Source: Prorocentrum cordatum
Lineage: Eukaryota; Sar; Dinophyceae; Prorocentrales; Prorocentraceae
Reading direction: 5' to 3'
Length of the DNA: 64,000 bases
Assembly: GCA_963575745.1 (NCBI GenBank)
Contig: CAUYUJ010007446.1
Coordinates: 984,660 to 1,048,659 of the forward strand
Positions 10,791 through 21,870 of the stretch are shown piece by piece. Within the stretch, counting starts at the first letter, position 1; every line of letters starts with the position of its first letter. Both the position numbers and the translations under genes were made by a program. The notes under the pieces were generated by a model. It was not told the origin of the DNA. It did not search any database and worked only from the letters and a program-made list of their open reading frames with translations.

Positions 10791-11245
10791 ATAAATATGC
10801 TTACACACATACATATTGAATAAGCCAGCGCGGACCCTAAGCAGTGAATGCTTGCACTATGAAGGTGGAACACATGTTGTGCAAACTGTGTGGTGTAAGG
10901 TCGGTTGTATAGTCGTTGCGGTGTGACCTATGTGGGGCAAGCCATGTTGTTTATAGATATATGTATATATATGTATATAAATATGCTTACATAGTATATA
11001 TATATGTACAAATATGCTTACATAGCTGAATGTGTGGTGTGAGCTATGTTGTGTCATGGATGTGTTGTGAGCTAGGTGGTATGACCTATGTTGTGCAAGA
11101 TATGTGGCCTGAGCTGCGTGATGAAAGCTAGGAAGTATAAGCCATGCGGTGCCGAATCTTATGGTTGCTTGGTGTGAGGTCTGCGGTGTGAGCTATGCGT
11201 TGCAAGCTCCGTTGTGCAAGCTACGTGGTGCAAGCGCACGTGGCG
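10791..11245. repeat. TA-rich repeats and a decayed about 16-bp repeat
   Basis: TATGTATAAATATGCTTACA recurs in variant form near 10787, 10971 and 11007. From about 10875 to 11240 a degenerate unit like GTGTGAGCTATGTGGT appears many times (for example 11034, 11064, 11104, 11184, 11218). Confidence 0.6.
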
Positions 11246-11274
11246 TCCACGGGGCGCCCACGAGCGCGCACCGG

Positions 11275-11612
11275 AAGAGGCCGTTCTCGGCTTCGGCCCG
11301 TTTCGCCTCGGCCCGTTTCGGCTCCGGTCCGTTTCGTCCCAGCCCGTTTCGGCTTCCGCAAGTTTCGCCTCCGGATGGCGCCGGCCCGGCTCTGTTTCAG
11401 CCCGTTTCGGCTGCGCCCCGTTTTGCTTCTGGCTCCATTCGGCTCTGGCCCGTTTCGGCCCGGCCCTTTCGGCTCCGGCCCGTTTCGGCCGGGCGCGTTT
11501 CGGCCTCAGTCCGTTTCGGCTCCGGCCTGTTTCGGCTCCGGCGTGTTTCGGCTTCGGCCTGTTTCGGTTCTGGCCTTCCGGCTCTGGTTTGTTTCGGCCT
11601 CTTTCCGGGATG
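11275..11612. repeat. GGCCCGTTTCGGCTCCG minisatellite
   Basis: Tandem units of about 16-17 bp built on CCCGTTTCGGCTCCGG, decaying at both ends. It encodes RFGSGPFRP-like repeats in several frames, which are not a protein. Confidence 0.9.
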
Positions 11613-11835
11613 GCTTGGGTAGGCTTCGTTGTCGGCCGATGTTTTTTTGCAGGCGTTGTGGCGCCTATTCTTCCGCTGGTGTTATGGAATTGTCGAGCGA
11701 GTGCATGGGAAACCCAGTTAGTAGTACTCCGCCTTCCTTGTCCCCGCCCACGTCATCTTCAACAGGCTTCCTGGGTCGCCAGTCCCGCGCCAGGATAGTC
11801 GCCAGCGTGACCTATATCCACTGCCAGCTGTCGAC

Positions 11836-13140
11836 GTGGATGAGCGCCCTGACCCGTGCCTATCCTCGACCGTGTCCAAGCGCATGTCGAGGAGGCGTGC
11901 GAGAAAGCTACTCGCCAATGGGGTCATCGACGCGCTCAAGGACTTGTCCTCCCCGGCTGCCATCTCTTCCTCTCGGCCGTCGGGTGTGCGCCGCGCGGCC
12001 CATGGTCAAAGTTTGTCCGCGTTGGCGGCAAGGCCTTCTTATTCTTGCCCATCTTTGCGCAAAGACCGTGAAGCCCTGAAGGCGCTTTGCGGAATGGAGT
12101 TCTCATGTGCTGGTGGGGACTCCAGTTGCAGCGTGGAGCCGGATGATCGAGGCCGGGTCTCGATGCCAGCTGCGGGAGCTTCGCCTCCGTGGTTGACGGA
12201 TGTCATCGATGAATCTGGCAGAGGCGTAATCGACGGCTACAACACCGCGATGCTCCGCTCGCCTGTCGAGATGGGAGCCATCATGGGCCAGCAGGCATCT
12301 ATTAAGCCCTGCATGGACGTGAGGCTCAAACGGGATCGGTCTCTGTACTACCAGTTCGCCCGCGACCTGTTCGAGTCCAACCTCGTGGATTTTGGGACGG
12401 AGGCGATTGAAACCCTGCACCCCTTCTTCGTGCGCAAGAAATCTGGGAAGCAACGGCTGGTGCGGGACTGCCGTGTTGCCAACATACGATGGCGCAGTCC
12501 GCCCAAGATCCGCATGGCGAGCGGTTCAGCCTTCGCCGGCCTCCAGATCCCCCCCGAGCTGCAGGAGCACGGCATGTGGGGTGCTGGTTCCGACATCGCA
12601 GACTACTTCTTCTGGTTGGCTATGTCTGCCGAGCTGCGGCTGCACTTCGAGCTGCCGCCCGTGCCCAGCCCCCTCCTCCTAGAGCGGGGCGCGCCCGCCA
12701 GTTTGGGCGGGACCTTGCACGGGCTCTCGGCGGTGAGGCCTCGTCTTCGCTCAGTGCCCATGGGATGGACCTGGGCAATGTGGTCGGCACAGCGTGTTCA
12801 CATCCATCAGATCTGTCTTGCATTGCCTTGGGCACCCGCGAGGCTCATGGAGGAGGGGGTCCCTGTTCCCGAGTGGCGTGCTGACCTCCCCGCGTTTAAC
12901 GTGCCTTGTGCTAACTTGGTGGTTCTAGCGGCATCCCCGACCCTGGCCGTGTCTACTCGCGATGCTGTCATCGCCCAGCTTACCATTGGGTTTTTGGTCC
13001 AGTGCGACAGTTTACTGCTCTGGATTACTACATCGATGAGGAAGGTTTGGAAGTCTGGGTCGATCCGTTACGCAAGGAAAGGATTGCAGCCGCTGCCTGG
13101 GCCTTGTCCCGTCGGCCGCGGATCACAGGACTTGCGTTGA
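11836..13140 (+). pseudogene. Reverse transcriptase domain of the DIRS-like element
   Basis: The RT core starts near residue 198 with FFVRKKSGKQRLVRDCR (197-213), then motif A-like GSDIADYFFWLAM (251-263) and motif B-like VPMGWTWAMWSAQ (307-319). The motif C position reads PCANLVVLA (357-365), where relatives have a Y.DN core, so the catalytic Asp is Ala. The first 100 residues differ from another frame (11856-12071, RVQAHVEEACEKATRQWG) that also looks coding, so an early frameshift is probable. The frame degrades after about residue 390, and the next domain continues in another frame from 13002. The ORF start used is simply the first codon of the open frame. Confidence 0.72.
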
Positions 13141-13676
13141 GCCGCGTCATTGGTCAATGTATTGCTGCCTTCCTGCTTTTTCGCCATGGGCTCTCAATAT
13201 TTAGGCTTATGTACGGTTTCGCTGCTAAGTTGGGGGCCTCTCCAGGTCGTCCGCGGGTTGAGGCCGCTCAAGAGGCCCGACCAGTGTCCTATCTCATCCA
13301 GGAGACGGTCTCGGATCTGCGTCTGGAGTGGTCCGAGAGGGTCATCGCCACTGGTCCCTGCCTCTCGGGATACGCTGTTGCGGCCTCGCGCTGGCCTCCG
13401 GACGTCATCAAGAGCCATGGATCTGTCCAGGAGAAGTGGAGGTATCGCAGTCGATTCCCTTCTGCCGTTGTTCCTCGCGCCGCTGCCCTGCCCGCCTTCG
13501 CCGACCCGCTCAGCGACATTAACACCGTGAGTTCATCGTTAGGCCGAAGCCGATCTCGCCGTACGAGCCGAATCCCGATTTCGTCGAGATCGATCTGGGG
13601 TACCTTCGCAAGGACGACTGGGCGCTACGGTATGCCGCGAAATTTCGGCGGCGTGATGGTCCTATTTCGGTTCTAG
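13002..13676 (+). pseudogene. RT connection and RNase H domain
   Basis: Starts with LDYYIDEEGLEVWVDP, a connector after RT motif C, followed by LALSRVIGQCIAAFLLFRHGL. The RNase H core reads ATGPCLSGYAVAASRWPPDV (residues 116-135); active relatives have ATDA at that place, so the first catalytic Asp is missing. SVQEKWRYR follows at 141-149. The end of the domain continues in frame one at 13690-13920 (GDNLDIVLAMEKGRSSFF, then WNLLESNHADEGSR), showing another frameshift. Belongs to the same element as the RT upstream. Confidence 0.68.
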
Positions 13677-13894
13677 AAGGGGTTGGGCTTTGAGGATTCG
13701 ACACACGACGAGGGGTATCTATGGCTGTAGGAAACGGCACCTCCTCCTAGGGGACAACCTGGATATTGTCTTGGCCATGGAGAAGGGACGTTCCTCCTTT
13801 TTTGCTCTCAACAAGTCGTGCCGCAAAACTGCAGCCTCTTCAGTGGCTTCAGGTTCATCTTACGTACATCGCTGGAATTTATTAGAAAGTAACC

Positions 13895-15517
13895 ATGCTG
13901 ACGAGGGCTCCAGGCTCTGGGAGCCGCGAGGGCGGGCTGCGCGCGAAGCGAACCCTGCGCCCGGCTCAGGAGCCACCATCTCGTTCGCAGAGTGGCTGGA
14001 GCTGGACGAAGAGGACGATGCTCGCCTCTGGGGCCGCCACAAGAGAGGCCCCGGCGGCCCCCCGCGCTTCCCTGGCGGGCCCCTCGAGGGCCGAGGCCGC
14101 GGCGGGGCAGGGCACCTTCCTCGAGTCCAGCTCCGCGAGCGCCGAGACGTGCAAGGACCGCGCGCAGCGCCGCGCCCACTTCGAGGAGCGGGTCTCAGCC
14201 AAGCATCTTCCAGGCCAGTTGGAGAAGCAGCCCGACTCCGTCCTCGCGGACTTCATCAATCACTTGTGGAAGTCGGGCCACGACGCTTCCGAGGGGACGG
14301 AGGTGCTGGCGACCTACATGTACCTCCACCCAGAGTATTCCAAGGCGGGCACGCTCGTCCTCCCGAGGGCGCGCAAGGCTCTCAGGGGCTGGCGGAGGCT
14401 GGAGCCCGGGAGGACTCGGCCCCCCATCCCGCTGCAATTGCTGACCCTCCTCTGGCTCGAGATGATCGGCTTGGGACACCCGATCATGGCGCTCGCGCTG
14501 GTCACGACGTGGGTCGCCTACCTTCGGCCAGGGGGGGCGACGAGGTTGAAGGGGAAGGCCCTCGTGGCGCCCCCTCGCACTTCGGCCGTCGCCATGTGGA
14601 GCCTGCGCACGCGCGAGGAGATGGGCCAGCACCCCTCCAAGATCAACCTCTTCGAGGAGAGCCTGGTGCTGGACTCGCTCGACCTGCCGTGGCTGGGGGC
14701 GCTCCTCGCGGGCCTCCGCAGGGGCCAGCCAGACAGGCTCTTCTTCGACTTCAAGTGCCACCTCCTCGGCCCGACCACGTCGGCGGCCGCCAAGAGGGCA
14801 GGCCTCGACAAGATCATGATCTCGCCTTGCCGCGCGAGGCACTCCGGCCCCAGCGGCGACATCCCGCACAAGAGGAGGTCGCTCGCAAGCGCCGCGGCAA
14901 GGGACCGGTGGATGTCCGATCGCACTGAGAGGAGGCACGAGGCCCAGGGGCGGCCGCTGCAGCGGCAGTCGAAGGTCGTAGACGACACGAACAAGAAGGG
15001 CACCCTGGCTCTAGACATGTCGCAGGACGCGTTCCACACCGCTTTGTTCCCACGGGCCGCCGTCTCGCCCAAGGGCGCAGGGCCGTCGAGGTTTTCTCCG
15101 GCTGCGGGCACCTCTCGGAGGCCCTCGCTTGCGCCGGCGCCCCGGCAGAGGCGCGGGGCATCGAGCAAGGCGAGGCCCGAGTCATTCAGTAAAATAGAGA
15201 AGGGGATCCTGGATCGCTCCATCGGCCTCGCCCGCTTTGGTTTGCCATGCCAGGCGCGGTCTAGGACCGGGCGCTGGGGCGGCAAAGGGCCAGGCCCACT
15301 CAGAGATGATGCTGAGCATCTCTATGGTCTGCCCAATCTCTCGCCCAGCGACGGTAAGAAGGCACAGTTACATAACGTGCTTTTGCGACAGACTGCTAGA
15401 ATCTTTCAAGTGGCCGCATCCTGCGGATGCCCCTGTGCTCTGGAGCACCCAGCCACAAGCCGAGTCTGGCTCGCAGACGAGGTCAAGGCACTCGCACTGC
15501 TGCCCAATGCTAGCTAG
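13895..15517 (+). pseudogene. Tyrosine recombinase fused to a methyltransferase-like domain
   Basis: Residues 130-350 form a tyrosine recombinase: WVAYLRPGGATRL (206-218) holds the first catalytic Arg (211), and RARHSGPSGDI (313-323) the H..R box. The tail RDRWMSDRTERRHEAQGR (336-353) has His348 where the nucleophilic Tyr (RRYEK in relatives) should be. Without Tyr the recombinase cannot cut DNA. From residue 380 a methyltransferase-like domain follows: FGLPCQARS (448-456) matches the C5-methyltransferase PCQ..S motif, CALEHPATSRVW (514-525) an ENP-type motif. The SAM-binding motif (VEVFSGCGHLSEAL) is present in the other frame at 15085-15126, so a frameshift lies in this domain. Residues 1-120 are low-complexity. 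Confidence 0.72.
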
Positions 15518-15767
15518 CATGCAGGTGACGGACTTCTGCCAATTCGGCGCGCCTTGGAAGAAGGCCACTAAGATCCTGCTTGTAAACTGGCCACCGTTGG
15601 CTCTCCCACGGCATCGCCCCTCCAGAGGCGCGCGCCCCAGGTCCTGTCACACTCGCGCTATTCTGGAGGGCGCAGACGCCAGAAGTGTTAGGCGCACGGC
15701 CAGGGCGCAGCCATATCTTCTCGAGCTCTGCGCCCTGCTCGCCGATCTGGCAGCGCCTGAGCTTTGA
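15493..15767 (+). pseudogene. C-terminal piece of the methyltransferase-like domain, other frame
   Basis: After the stop at 15517 the family-like sequence VTDFCQFGAPWKKATKILL continues in the third frame (about 15523-15590). This shows one more frameshift at about 15495-15515. The remaining codons to 15767 have no recognised motif. Confidence 0.55.
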
Positions 15768-15860
15768 GGCCCTTCGCAGCAGGCTGTGTCGCAACACCCG
15801 TGCCCGTGTGCTCTTTCGCTCGTCACTGGCTGCGCTCTCATTCTGGATTTTGGAGTGCCA

Positions 15861-16199
15861 TGTTCTGCAGGCTTGAGCTCGCCTGTCTGTCACTTCGTTT
15901 CCATGTGCATCGCCCATGCCTGCAAAAGCACCTCGCAGTTCATGTGGCAACGACTGAAAAAAATAAAAAAAGCATCGGTCTCATCTCCACAGCTTGCTCC
16001 CTGTTGAGTACGCCTGCAAGTTGCTCTGTCGCTCAGATCTGTTTGGCTCAGTCTCCCCCCCTCCCCTCCCGAGTGTAATGTTCTGCAGGTTTGAGCTCGC
16101 CTGTCTGTCACTTCGTTCCCATGTGCATCGCCCGAGCCTGCAAAAGCACCTCGCAGTTAATGTGGCAACGGATGTAAAAAGGCATCGGTCTCAAAGCCT
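15861..16199. repeat. Tandem duplication with 218-bp offset
   Basis: About 120 bp starting TGTTCTGCAGG at 15861 recur at 16079 (both include GAGCTCGCCTGTCTGTCACT and GCAAAAGCACCTCGCAGTT). The intervening sequence is not shared. It lies between the DIRS-like relic and the satellite domain. No coding meaning. Confidence 0.9.
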
Positions 16200-17095
16200 T
16201 TCCATCTGCACGCTCTCCCAGACGACTGCACAGGCCCCCAGATCGCCCCACCCAACACGGCCCGAGACGGTCCCCAGACGGCTCCAGAAGCGCCCGAGAC
16301 AGCCCAAGAAACATCCAAGACAGCCCCAAGAGCGCCCAAGATGGCCCCAAGACTGCCTCAGGATGGTCCGAGAGGCGCCCGAGACGGCCCCACATCGCCC
16401 AAAGACAGCCCCAGAGGCACTCAAGACGGCCCAATAGGGCCCCGAGAGACCCCCAGGAGGCGAAAAGAGGCCCCTCAACGGCCCCCAAGAGGCCTTGGAT
16501 CCTTCTCTCTTGGGGAGCGTCGAACTTCCAGCGTCGTCTGAGGGGCTTCGTGGAACCTCTGGGAGCCATCTCTGCGCCTTTGGGGAACGTCTTGGGGCGG
16601 TGCGCTCGAATGGCCGATTCGTGTCCTCGCACCGGGGCCCGACTTAGGGAGTTCGTGGTGCCCTCTGGGGCCGTTTAAGACGCCTCGTGGCCCGTCCTGG
16701 AGACCTTTTGGGCCGTCTCGCCGCCCTCTTTCGGGCTTCTTGGGCCGCGCCCACCGGCCCCACTGTCACCTCACTACCATATAGAATTATCATTCGGCCC
16801 CGGCGAGGAGCAGATACAATTATCACGGCTGCCCTCCCCGTAGAAGCTATGATGAACACATACTGGGGCGTGACAAACAGCTTCTGTCCACACCATGTCA
16901 TGCCTGCATGGGTGTGCTTCCACTGATACCGCCTCTACCATCGCGTTCCTGCCTTCAGGCCTGCTTGCCTGCATCCCTCGCCCACCTCACCCTCCAGCGG
17001 CCACCTCCCCCGGAGACGCTCCACTTCCACGTCCGCGCCATGGCGGGCAGATTCCGTGGCCAGAAGGCCGCGGGTCAGCCCTAGTCTCTCTCTCC
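16189..17095. repeat. Segmental duplication, copy A (partner 24941-25685)
   Basis: Shares with 24941-25685, in order, the start TCTCAAAGCCTTTCC, satellite, GGGGAGCGTCGAACTTCCAG, GGAGACCTTTTGGGCCGTCT and GCCATGGCGGGCAGATTCCG, ending in the PPR leader. Copy A has about 160 extra bases near 16790-16945. Inner part 16200-16495 is the phased satellite. Confidence 0.9.
16200..16495. repeat. GC-rich phased satellite block 1
   Basis: CCAAGACGGCCC-type words with AGA steps of mostly 10-11 bp (runs such as 11, 11, 11, 10, 11, 11 between 16298 and 16370). Pro/Arg/Lys-rich ORFs arise on both strands and are not genes. Confidence 0.9.
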
Positions 17096-17140
17096 TACAT
17101 GGCCAGTGAATCTGCGTGCGAGAAGGGTTCACAGGGCCTC
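17041..17140 (+). pseudogene. PPR cassette remnant: leader hairpin plus half repeat
   Basis: Leader hairpin CGTGGCC/GGCCGCG (17055-17072), then GGGTCAGCCCTAGTC, then SYMASESACEKGSQ, the start of a PPR repeat. Satellite follows at once, so no full repeat remains. The leader peptide differs from VDGVHG of other copies although the hairpin pairing is kept. Confidence 0.65.
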
Positions 17141-17159
17141 GTGTGCACAAAATCGCCTC

Positions 17160-18400
17160 GTGTGCCACCACGGGGCCGAATCGCTCAGGCCAGTCCCAGG
17201 GGCGCCCCAGAGGGGGTCCCAGACCGTCCAAGAGCACTCCAAGACGGCCTCAGTGGGTCCCGAGACGGCCACGAGCGCCCGAAGCCTTCGGGGGGGGCTC
17301 CACGACGATCCAAGAGGCTGCAAAAACGCCGCAAGAGGGCCCCGAGCGCACGCCAAAGATGCACAAATCGCCAAATTATTATATCAGCATGCCCGCCTTG
17401 TGTCTCCCAAATCGCCCCAAGAAGACGCCAGCGGCCCCTGAGAGTGCCCCAAGACGGCCACAAGAGCCCCAAGACGACGCCAGAGAGCCTTGAAACGGCT
17501 TCACAGAACCCCGAGACGGCCCCAAGAGAGCTCCGAGGGGACCCCAAGAGGCCCCCAAGACGGCCTCAGGCAGCCTCAAGAAAGTTCCAAGACGGTCCAA
17601 GGCCTCCCGGACGCCCCGTGACGGCCCAAAATGGCCCCAAGACATCCCAAAACGCTCCCAGAGCAGCCCAAACAAGCTTCAGAATGCTTTGAAAAAGACC
17701 CCCACAAGGACCACCACCAAGCAGACCCAGAGACGCCCATTGAAAGAGCGATCGGTGAAGTACAAAGCTCTTCTCACCAAGGCTCCCAAGAGCGAGCCCC
17801 AGCGTAGAGAGCTCTCCCAGGCACAGCTCCCAAGAGCGAGCGGTGACGTTGGGGGCTCGCTGGGGGTCCGGTCGCGCCCCGACGGCCCGAGCGGACCCCG
17901 AGCAAACCCCAGGGCAGCCCAAGAGTGCCCGACGACAGGCGAGAAGCTTCTCAAGACGGCCCAGGAGACCCCCCGCCAAGCCCTGAGACGGCCAAAATCA
18001 TAGATTTGCGATTGCTTTTGGATTCCCGGGCTCTTGCCACCTGGGCCCTAGAACGGCCCAACGCGGCTCCAGGACCCTGCGAGGTCGTCCCAACACGGCC
18101 CACGAGGCCTCCAAGAGAGCCCCAAGACGCTCCAAGAGTGCCCCGAGACGGCCCCACGATTGCCAGGACGGCCCCGTGACGGCCGAGGAGGCGCCCAAGA
18201 CGGCCCATGAGGCACCCACGACGCCCCCAGGAGCGGCCCACGACGGCCCAAGACGGCCCAAGAGGCCCTTACGCCGGCTTCCGAAGGCCCCAACCCGGCC
18301 CCAGAGACACCCAAGACGCCCGAACATAACCCCTTGTAGCCCCCAAACGCCCAAAACACGCTCCGAGAGGCTCCCAAACGGCCCCCTCCAGGTTCTCAGT
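17160..18400. repeat. Phased satellite block 2
   Basis: Over 1 kb of CCAAGACGGCCCC words. 17130-17770 is a diverged copy of 27690-28350 (shared GGGGCCGAATCGCTCAGG, GACGCCAGCGGCC and GAGACGCCCATTGA). An AT-richer island lies at 17365-17405. Confidence 0.9.
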
Positions 18401-18559
18401 AGCTTCAGACTTGCCTCCAGGAGAGTGGGAGGGCAGAAGAGCCGTCTTGGATGGCCCGAGAGCTGCCAGGGGCCTCAGACTCACGCTGGTGGCCACTGCG
18501 ACGTCGACCCCGCTGCCATCCTGAAAGCATGTCGGCAACTTCTCCGCGCAGACCCCGCG

Positions 18560-18654
18560 AGACTTTGTCACGAGCTTTTGTGGACGTAGTCCACGGGTTC
18601 GCCTTAGTCTCTACTACATTGCAGGAGCACGTGCGTGCGGGAAGGGTCGGGAAG
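18560..18654 (+). pseudogene. PPR cassette remnant with perfect leader hairpin
   Basis: GTGGAC/GTCCAC hairpin (18580-18594) followed by GGGTTCGCCTTAGTC. The +2 cap follows: TCTA at 18610-18613 where AG is expected, reading STTLQEHVRAGR. No full PPR repeat remains. Satellite starts about 18655. Confidence 0.65.
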
Positions 18655-19335
18655 AGCCTGGGGGCTCTCGGCGCCCCGGCGGCCCCAGGACGGCTCCGAG
18701 GCGCTCCGGAGGCCGCCCCGACGGCCCAAAGACGGCTTCGAGCCGCTCAAGATGCCCCGAAGGCGGCCCAAGAGGGCCCCGAGACGCGCAATGATCCGGC
18801 CAAGACGCCCAAGATTGGCCCAAGACGGCCCAACAGCTCCCCAAGACGGCCCAATAGGCCTCCCAAGAGGCCTCCCAAGAGAGCCTCGAGAGGCCAAAAT
18901 CGTTGATGTTCATTGTTTGTTTTCCGAGGATTTTTGCTTCCTCGCTTTTTCGGCTTTCCGACGCTCCAAGACGGTCGAAGAGGTCCCCAAGAGGACCACA
19001 AGACGGTCCAAGAGGGCCCCAAGACGGTCCAAGGCGGCCCCAGGACGGCCCCAGAGGCGCCCAAGACAGGCCAACGGGACCCCAAGATGGCCCGAAGAGC
19101 GGCCCAAGACGGCTCCAAGACGGCCCGAGGACCGCCCAAGAAGGCCCTAGGGGGCCCCAAGACAGCCCAAGGGGCGCGATAGACGGGCCCAGAGAGGCCC
19201 AAGGGGCCCCCAGGAGAGGTCCCCAAGAGGTCCCACGGGGCTTCAAAACTGCCTCGAAGCGAGGGGGGCGGACGAGGGGACCGCCCAGGAGAACCGCCAA
19301 ACTCGCCCCCAACCGCCCAGGACAACCGCGAGCGA
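18655..19335. repeat. Phased satellite block 3 with AT-rich island
   Basis: CCAAGACGGCCC words with 9-12 bp steps. The island 18894-18970 (TTGATGTTCATTG ... GCTTTTTCGGC) interrupts it and is related to islands near 25990, 26390 and, on the other strand, 63430-63500. Confidence 0.9.
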
Positions 19336-19900
19336 AAGTTCGCCGAATATTGAACAGCAGTATGGGCACGACTTATCTTTACTATTGCCTCCCAGCTCCA
19401 GGGCGCCCTTCGCCGCTGCCGCCCAAGTGAGGCGAGATACACCAGAGGCCTCCAGGGAGCGCAATCCCCAACACAGTTTGATCCCAGAGGGGCGCGGAGA
19501 CGGCACCCAAAAGTGCGTGGCTCCCTGCGCGTCCAGAGTGAGCCCCCATGTACAGTCCACCGTGCGACATTCCGAGTGCCCTGGGGCAGCATCGATCTCT
19601 TCCGTGGGCACGAAGCAGAGCAGCAGCGGCGGCACACAGCAGCAGCAAGCAGCGGCAGGCAGCGGGTAGAAGCACACATCAAGCGGAACTGGCCATCAGC
19701 AACAACTTGCAGCCACAAGCAGTAGCAGCGGCCTCAAGCACTACAGTACGCAACAGCAGCAGCAAGCAGCAGCACGCAGAAGTATGCGCGGAATGTGAGG
19801 TCGGGCCCCACAATCAGATGCCAGTTCATGCAGATTTTGTGGACGGAGTCCGCGGGTCAGCCCTACCGACGTCGCCAGCCTCATTCTGGTACCCACAACC
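19336..19900. other. No gene; CAG-rich stretch
   Basis: 19615-19795 consists of GCAGCAGCAAGCAG-like words; the rest is unique. ORFs on both strands lack motifs. Confidence 0.5.
19830..19870 (+). pseudogene. PPR leader remnant with wobble hairpin
   Basis: GTGGAC/GTCCGC (19839-19853) followed by GGGTCAGCCCTA. The second pair is T with G. No PPR repeat follows; the sequence runs into a GAC-rich region. Confidence 0.6.
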
Positions 19901-20035
19901 CACGACGACGACGACCACCACCGCCACCACGACAACGACGCCGAGTGCGACGGGTACGACCGCGGCCTTGCGGCGGCGACGACAACGACGACGCCGACGA
20001 TGGCGGCGACGACGGCGTCCCCGCGACGGCCAAGC
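19900..20035. repeat. Imperfect GAC/CGA trinucleotide repeat
   Basis: ACGACGACGACCACCACCG-type sequence; Arg/Asp-rich ORFs are artefacts. Confidence 0.85.
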
Positions 20036-20109
20036 TGCTGGAGCGTTGCGAGAGCTCGGACACGAGGGCGCGGTCTCCATGCCGCCGCCTTGGCCGCCGC
20101 CGTGCTTAT

Positions 20110-20224
20110 AGGTTTTTGCAAAATCTCCGCCGTTCCTCCGAGAACCATTCCAGAAAGATGTCGTGGACGGAGTCCACGGGTCAGCCCTAGTCTTCTCCGC
20201 AATGCAGGGACCCGTGCGTGCGGG
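20110..20224 (+). pseudogene. PPR cassette remnant with 5' flank shared with 27481
   Basis: CCGAGAACCATTCCAGAAAG then the hairpin CGTGGAC/GTCCACG (20162-20178), GGGTCAGCCCTAGTC, then TTCT (20193-20196) at the AG position. It reads SAMQGPVRAG in frame and satellite begins directly after. The same 5' flank heads the fuller cassette at 27481. Confidence 0.7.
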
Positions 20225-20815
20225 AAGTGTCCCTGTCTTGATGGGCGTAAAATGCCCCACAACGGCTCCGGGGACGCCCCAGAGGCGCTCGCGGCTGCAG
20301 AGGCGCCCAGGACGGCCCCAGACACCCCCAAAACGGCCCAAGAGCGCTCCGGACCGCCGAAAACGGCCCCGACAAGGCCCAGGAGGCCTCCATGACGGCC
20401 CCAGAGACGCTCAAGAGGCGTCCCAGGATGGCCCCCCACAGGTACAAATCATTGTTTTTTCCGACGAAAAACGTCAAATTTAACATGCACTGCTTGTCGG
20501 GAGTATGGCGCAGAAGATGGGACAAGAGGCCCCCACGACCGCCCCAAGACGGCCCAAGAGGCCCCCCAGAGGCACGAAAACCGGCCCGTGAGAGCGTCCA
20601 GAGACCCAAGAGGCGCCCAACACGGCCCCCAGGCGGCCGCAAGAGGCTCCCAGGAGGCGCCCAGGACGGCCCCTGACACCCCCAAGATGGCCCAAGAGCG
20701 CTCCAAGAGAGCCCAAGACCGCCGAAAACACACCCAAGACGGCCCAGGAGGCCTCCACGACGGCCCCAGAGACGCCCAAGACGCGTCCAAGGATGGCCCC
20801 CAGAGGCGAAAATCA
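20225..20815. repeat. Phased satellite block 4
   Basis: Two satellite stretches around an AT-richer island (20444-20510). 20444-20640 resembles 24720-24900 (shared GGCGCAGAAG and CCCCACGACCGCCCC). Confidence 0.88.
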
Positions 20816-20974
20816 TTGTTTTCCCAAAGATTATCCCGGCAAAGCAACCTAACAGCGATGTGTAGGAGCATATCTGGAAGCATTCCCCTTAAGATTCAGA
20901 TGAGAATCCAGTTGTAGAGTTCTGCTGTTCTCGCAGTCGTAGTCGCATTCGCGATGACAGTCGCAGCGGCAACG

Positions 20975-21316
20975 GCAGTCGCAGTCACAGCCTCAGCCTC
21001 AGCCTGCCTCAGCCTCAGCCTCCGCCTGCCTCAGCCTCAGCCTGCCTCAGCCTCAGCCTCAGCCTGCTTCGGCCTCAGCATCAGTCTGCCTTCGGCTTCG
21101 GCCTCAGCCTCAGACTGCCTCAACCTCAGCCTGCATCAGCCTCAGCCTCAGCCTCAGCCTGCCTCAGCATCAGCCTGCCTCAGCTTCAGCCTCAGCCTCA
21201 GCCTGCCTCTGCCTCAGCCTCAGCCTGCTTCAGCCTCAGCCTCAGTCTGCCGTCAGCCTCGGCCTCAGCCTCAGCCTGCCTCAGCCTCAGCCTGCATCAG
21301 CCTCAGCCTCAGCACG
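20975..21316. repeat. CAGCCT minisatellite
   Basis: CAGCCTCAGCCTGCCT units repeated for about 340 bp, giving SASACLSLSL and LPQPQPAS frames. Not a gene. Confidence 0.95.
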
Positions 21317-21605
21317 AAGCAACCCAGCTAGAAGGACAAAGCGCTGAATGTACACCGATGTGTTCGACGACTGCGTATGTAATGATGTGACGATATACAG
21401 ACTGAGCCCTTCGTGAATGTCTACATGTTTTTCTGACGCCTACAAACGGCGCTGACGTGTGTGAGAAAATTGTCCGCGCAGCAAAAGCCGGCGAAGCGTG
21501 CAGACAGCCAGCTGCAAAAGGTTGCGAGCGGCTCTTGGAAGACGTTTACGGAACGGAGCTACGGTGTCTGAAAACATTGGCATCGAAGCGAAGAGCCTCG
21601 GAGCC

Positions 21606-21852
21606 CTGCAGCCTGAGAAACACCGCAGGAACTCGCATACTGAAAAGGAATGCATTGCAAACCGCACGTTGCGAACCCTGCAGGCTGAGAAGCACCGCAG
21701 GATGTCGCATGCTGAAAAGCACTTGTACTGCAGAGCGCAGGCTGCGAAACCTGCAGGCTGAGAAGCACCGCAGGAACTCGCATGCTTTCGAACACTACTG
21801 CTCGAGACCGCAGCTGGAGAGCGGCAGACCGCAGGCTGACAAGCACCGCGGG
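21606..21852. repeat. 72-78 bp tandem array headed by a mini-hairpin
   Basis: CTGCAGGCTGAGAAGCACCG-type starts occur at 21606, 21678, 21751 and about 21829 (steps 72, 73, 78). Each head can fold as CCTGC..GCAGG with a CT-GAGA-AG tip. The same head occurs inside the neighbouring gene. Located just downstream of its stop codon, so it may be 3' UTR. Confidence 0.85.
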
Positions 21853-21870
21853 CAGAGAGACTTGCAAAAC

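Larger units (their letters stand above)
11836..15767 (+). mobile_element. Decayed tyrosine-recombinase (DIRS-like) retrotransposon
   Basis: Domains in order: RT (11836-13000), RNase H (about 13300-13920), tyrosine recombinase (about 14290-14970) and a C5-methyltransferase-like domain (about 15080-15610). This combination identifies a retrotransposon that integrates with a tyrosine recombinase (known families DIRS, Ngaro, PAT). At least three frameshifts join the domains, and catalytic residues are lost in the RT, RNase H and recombinase parts. Element ends were not found: upstream is the GTTTCGG minisatellite and downstream a 218-bp-spaced duplication. The domains are recognised by motif; placing the methyltransferase last is read from the sequence. 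Confidence 0.75.

Noticed and set aside
11195-12079. RFGSGPFRP-repeat protein
   Set aside because: The 16-17 bp minisatellite gives the same repeats in three frames; no start or domain.
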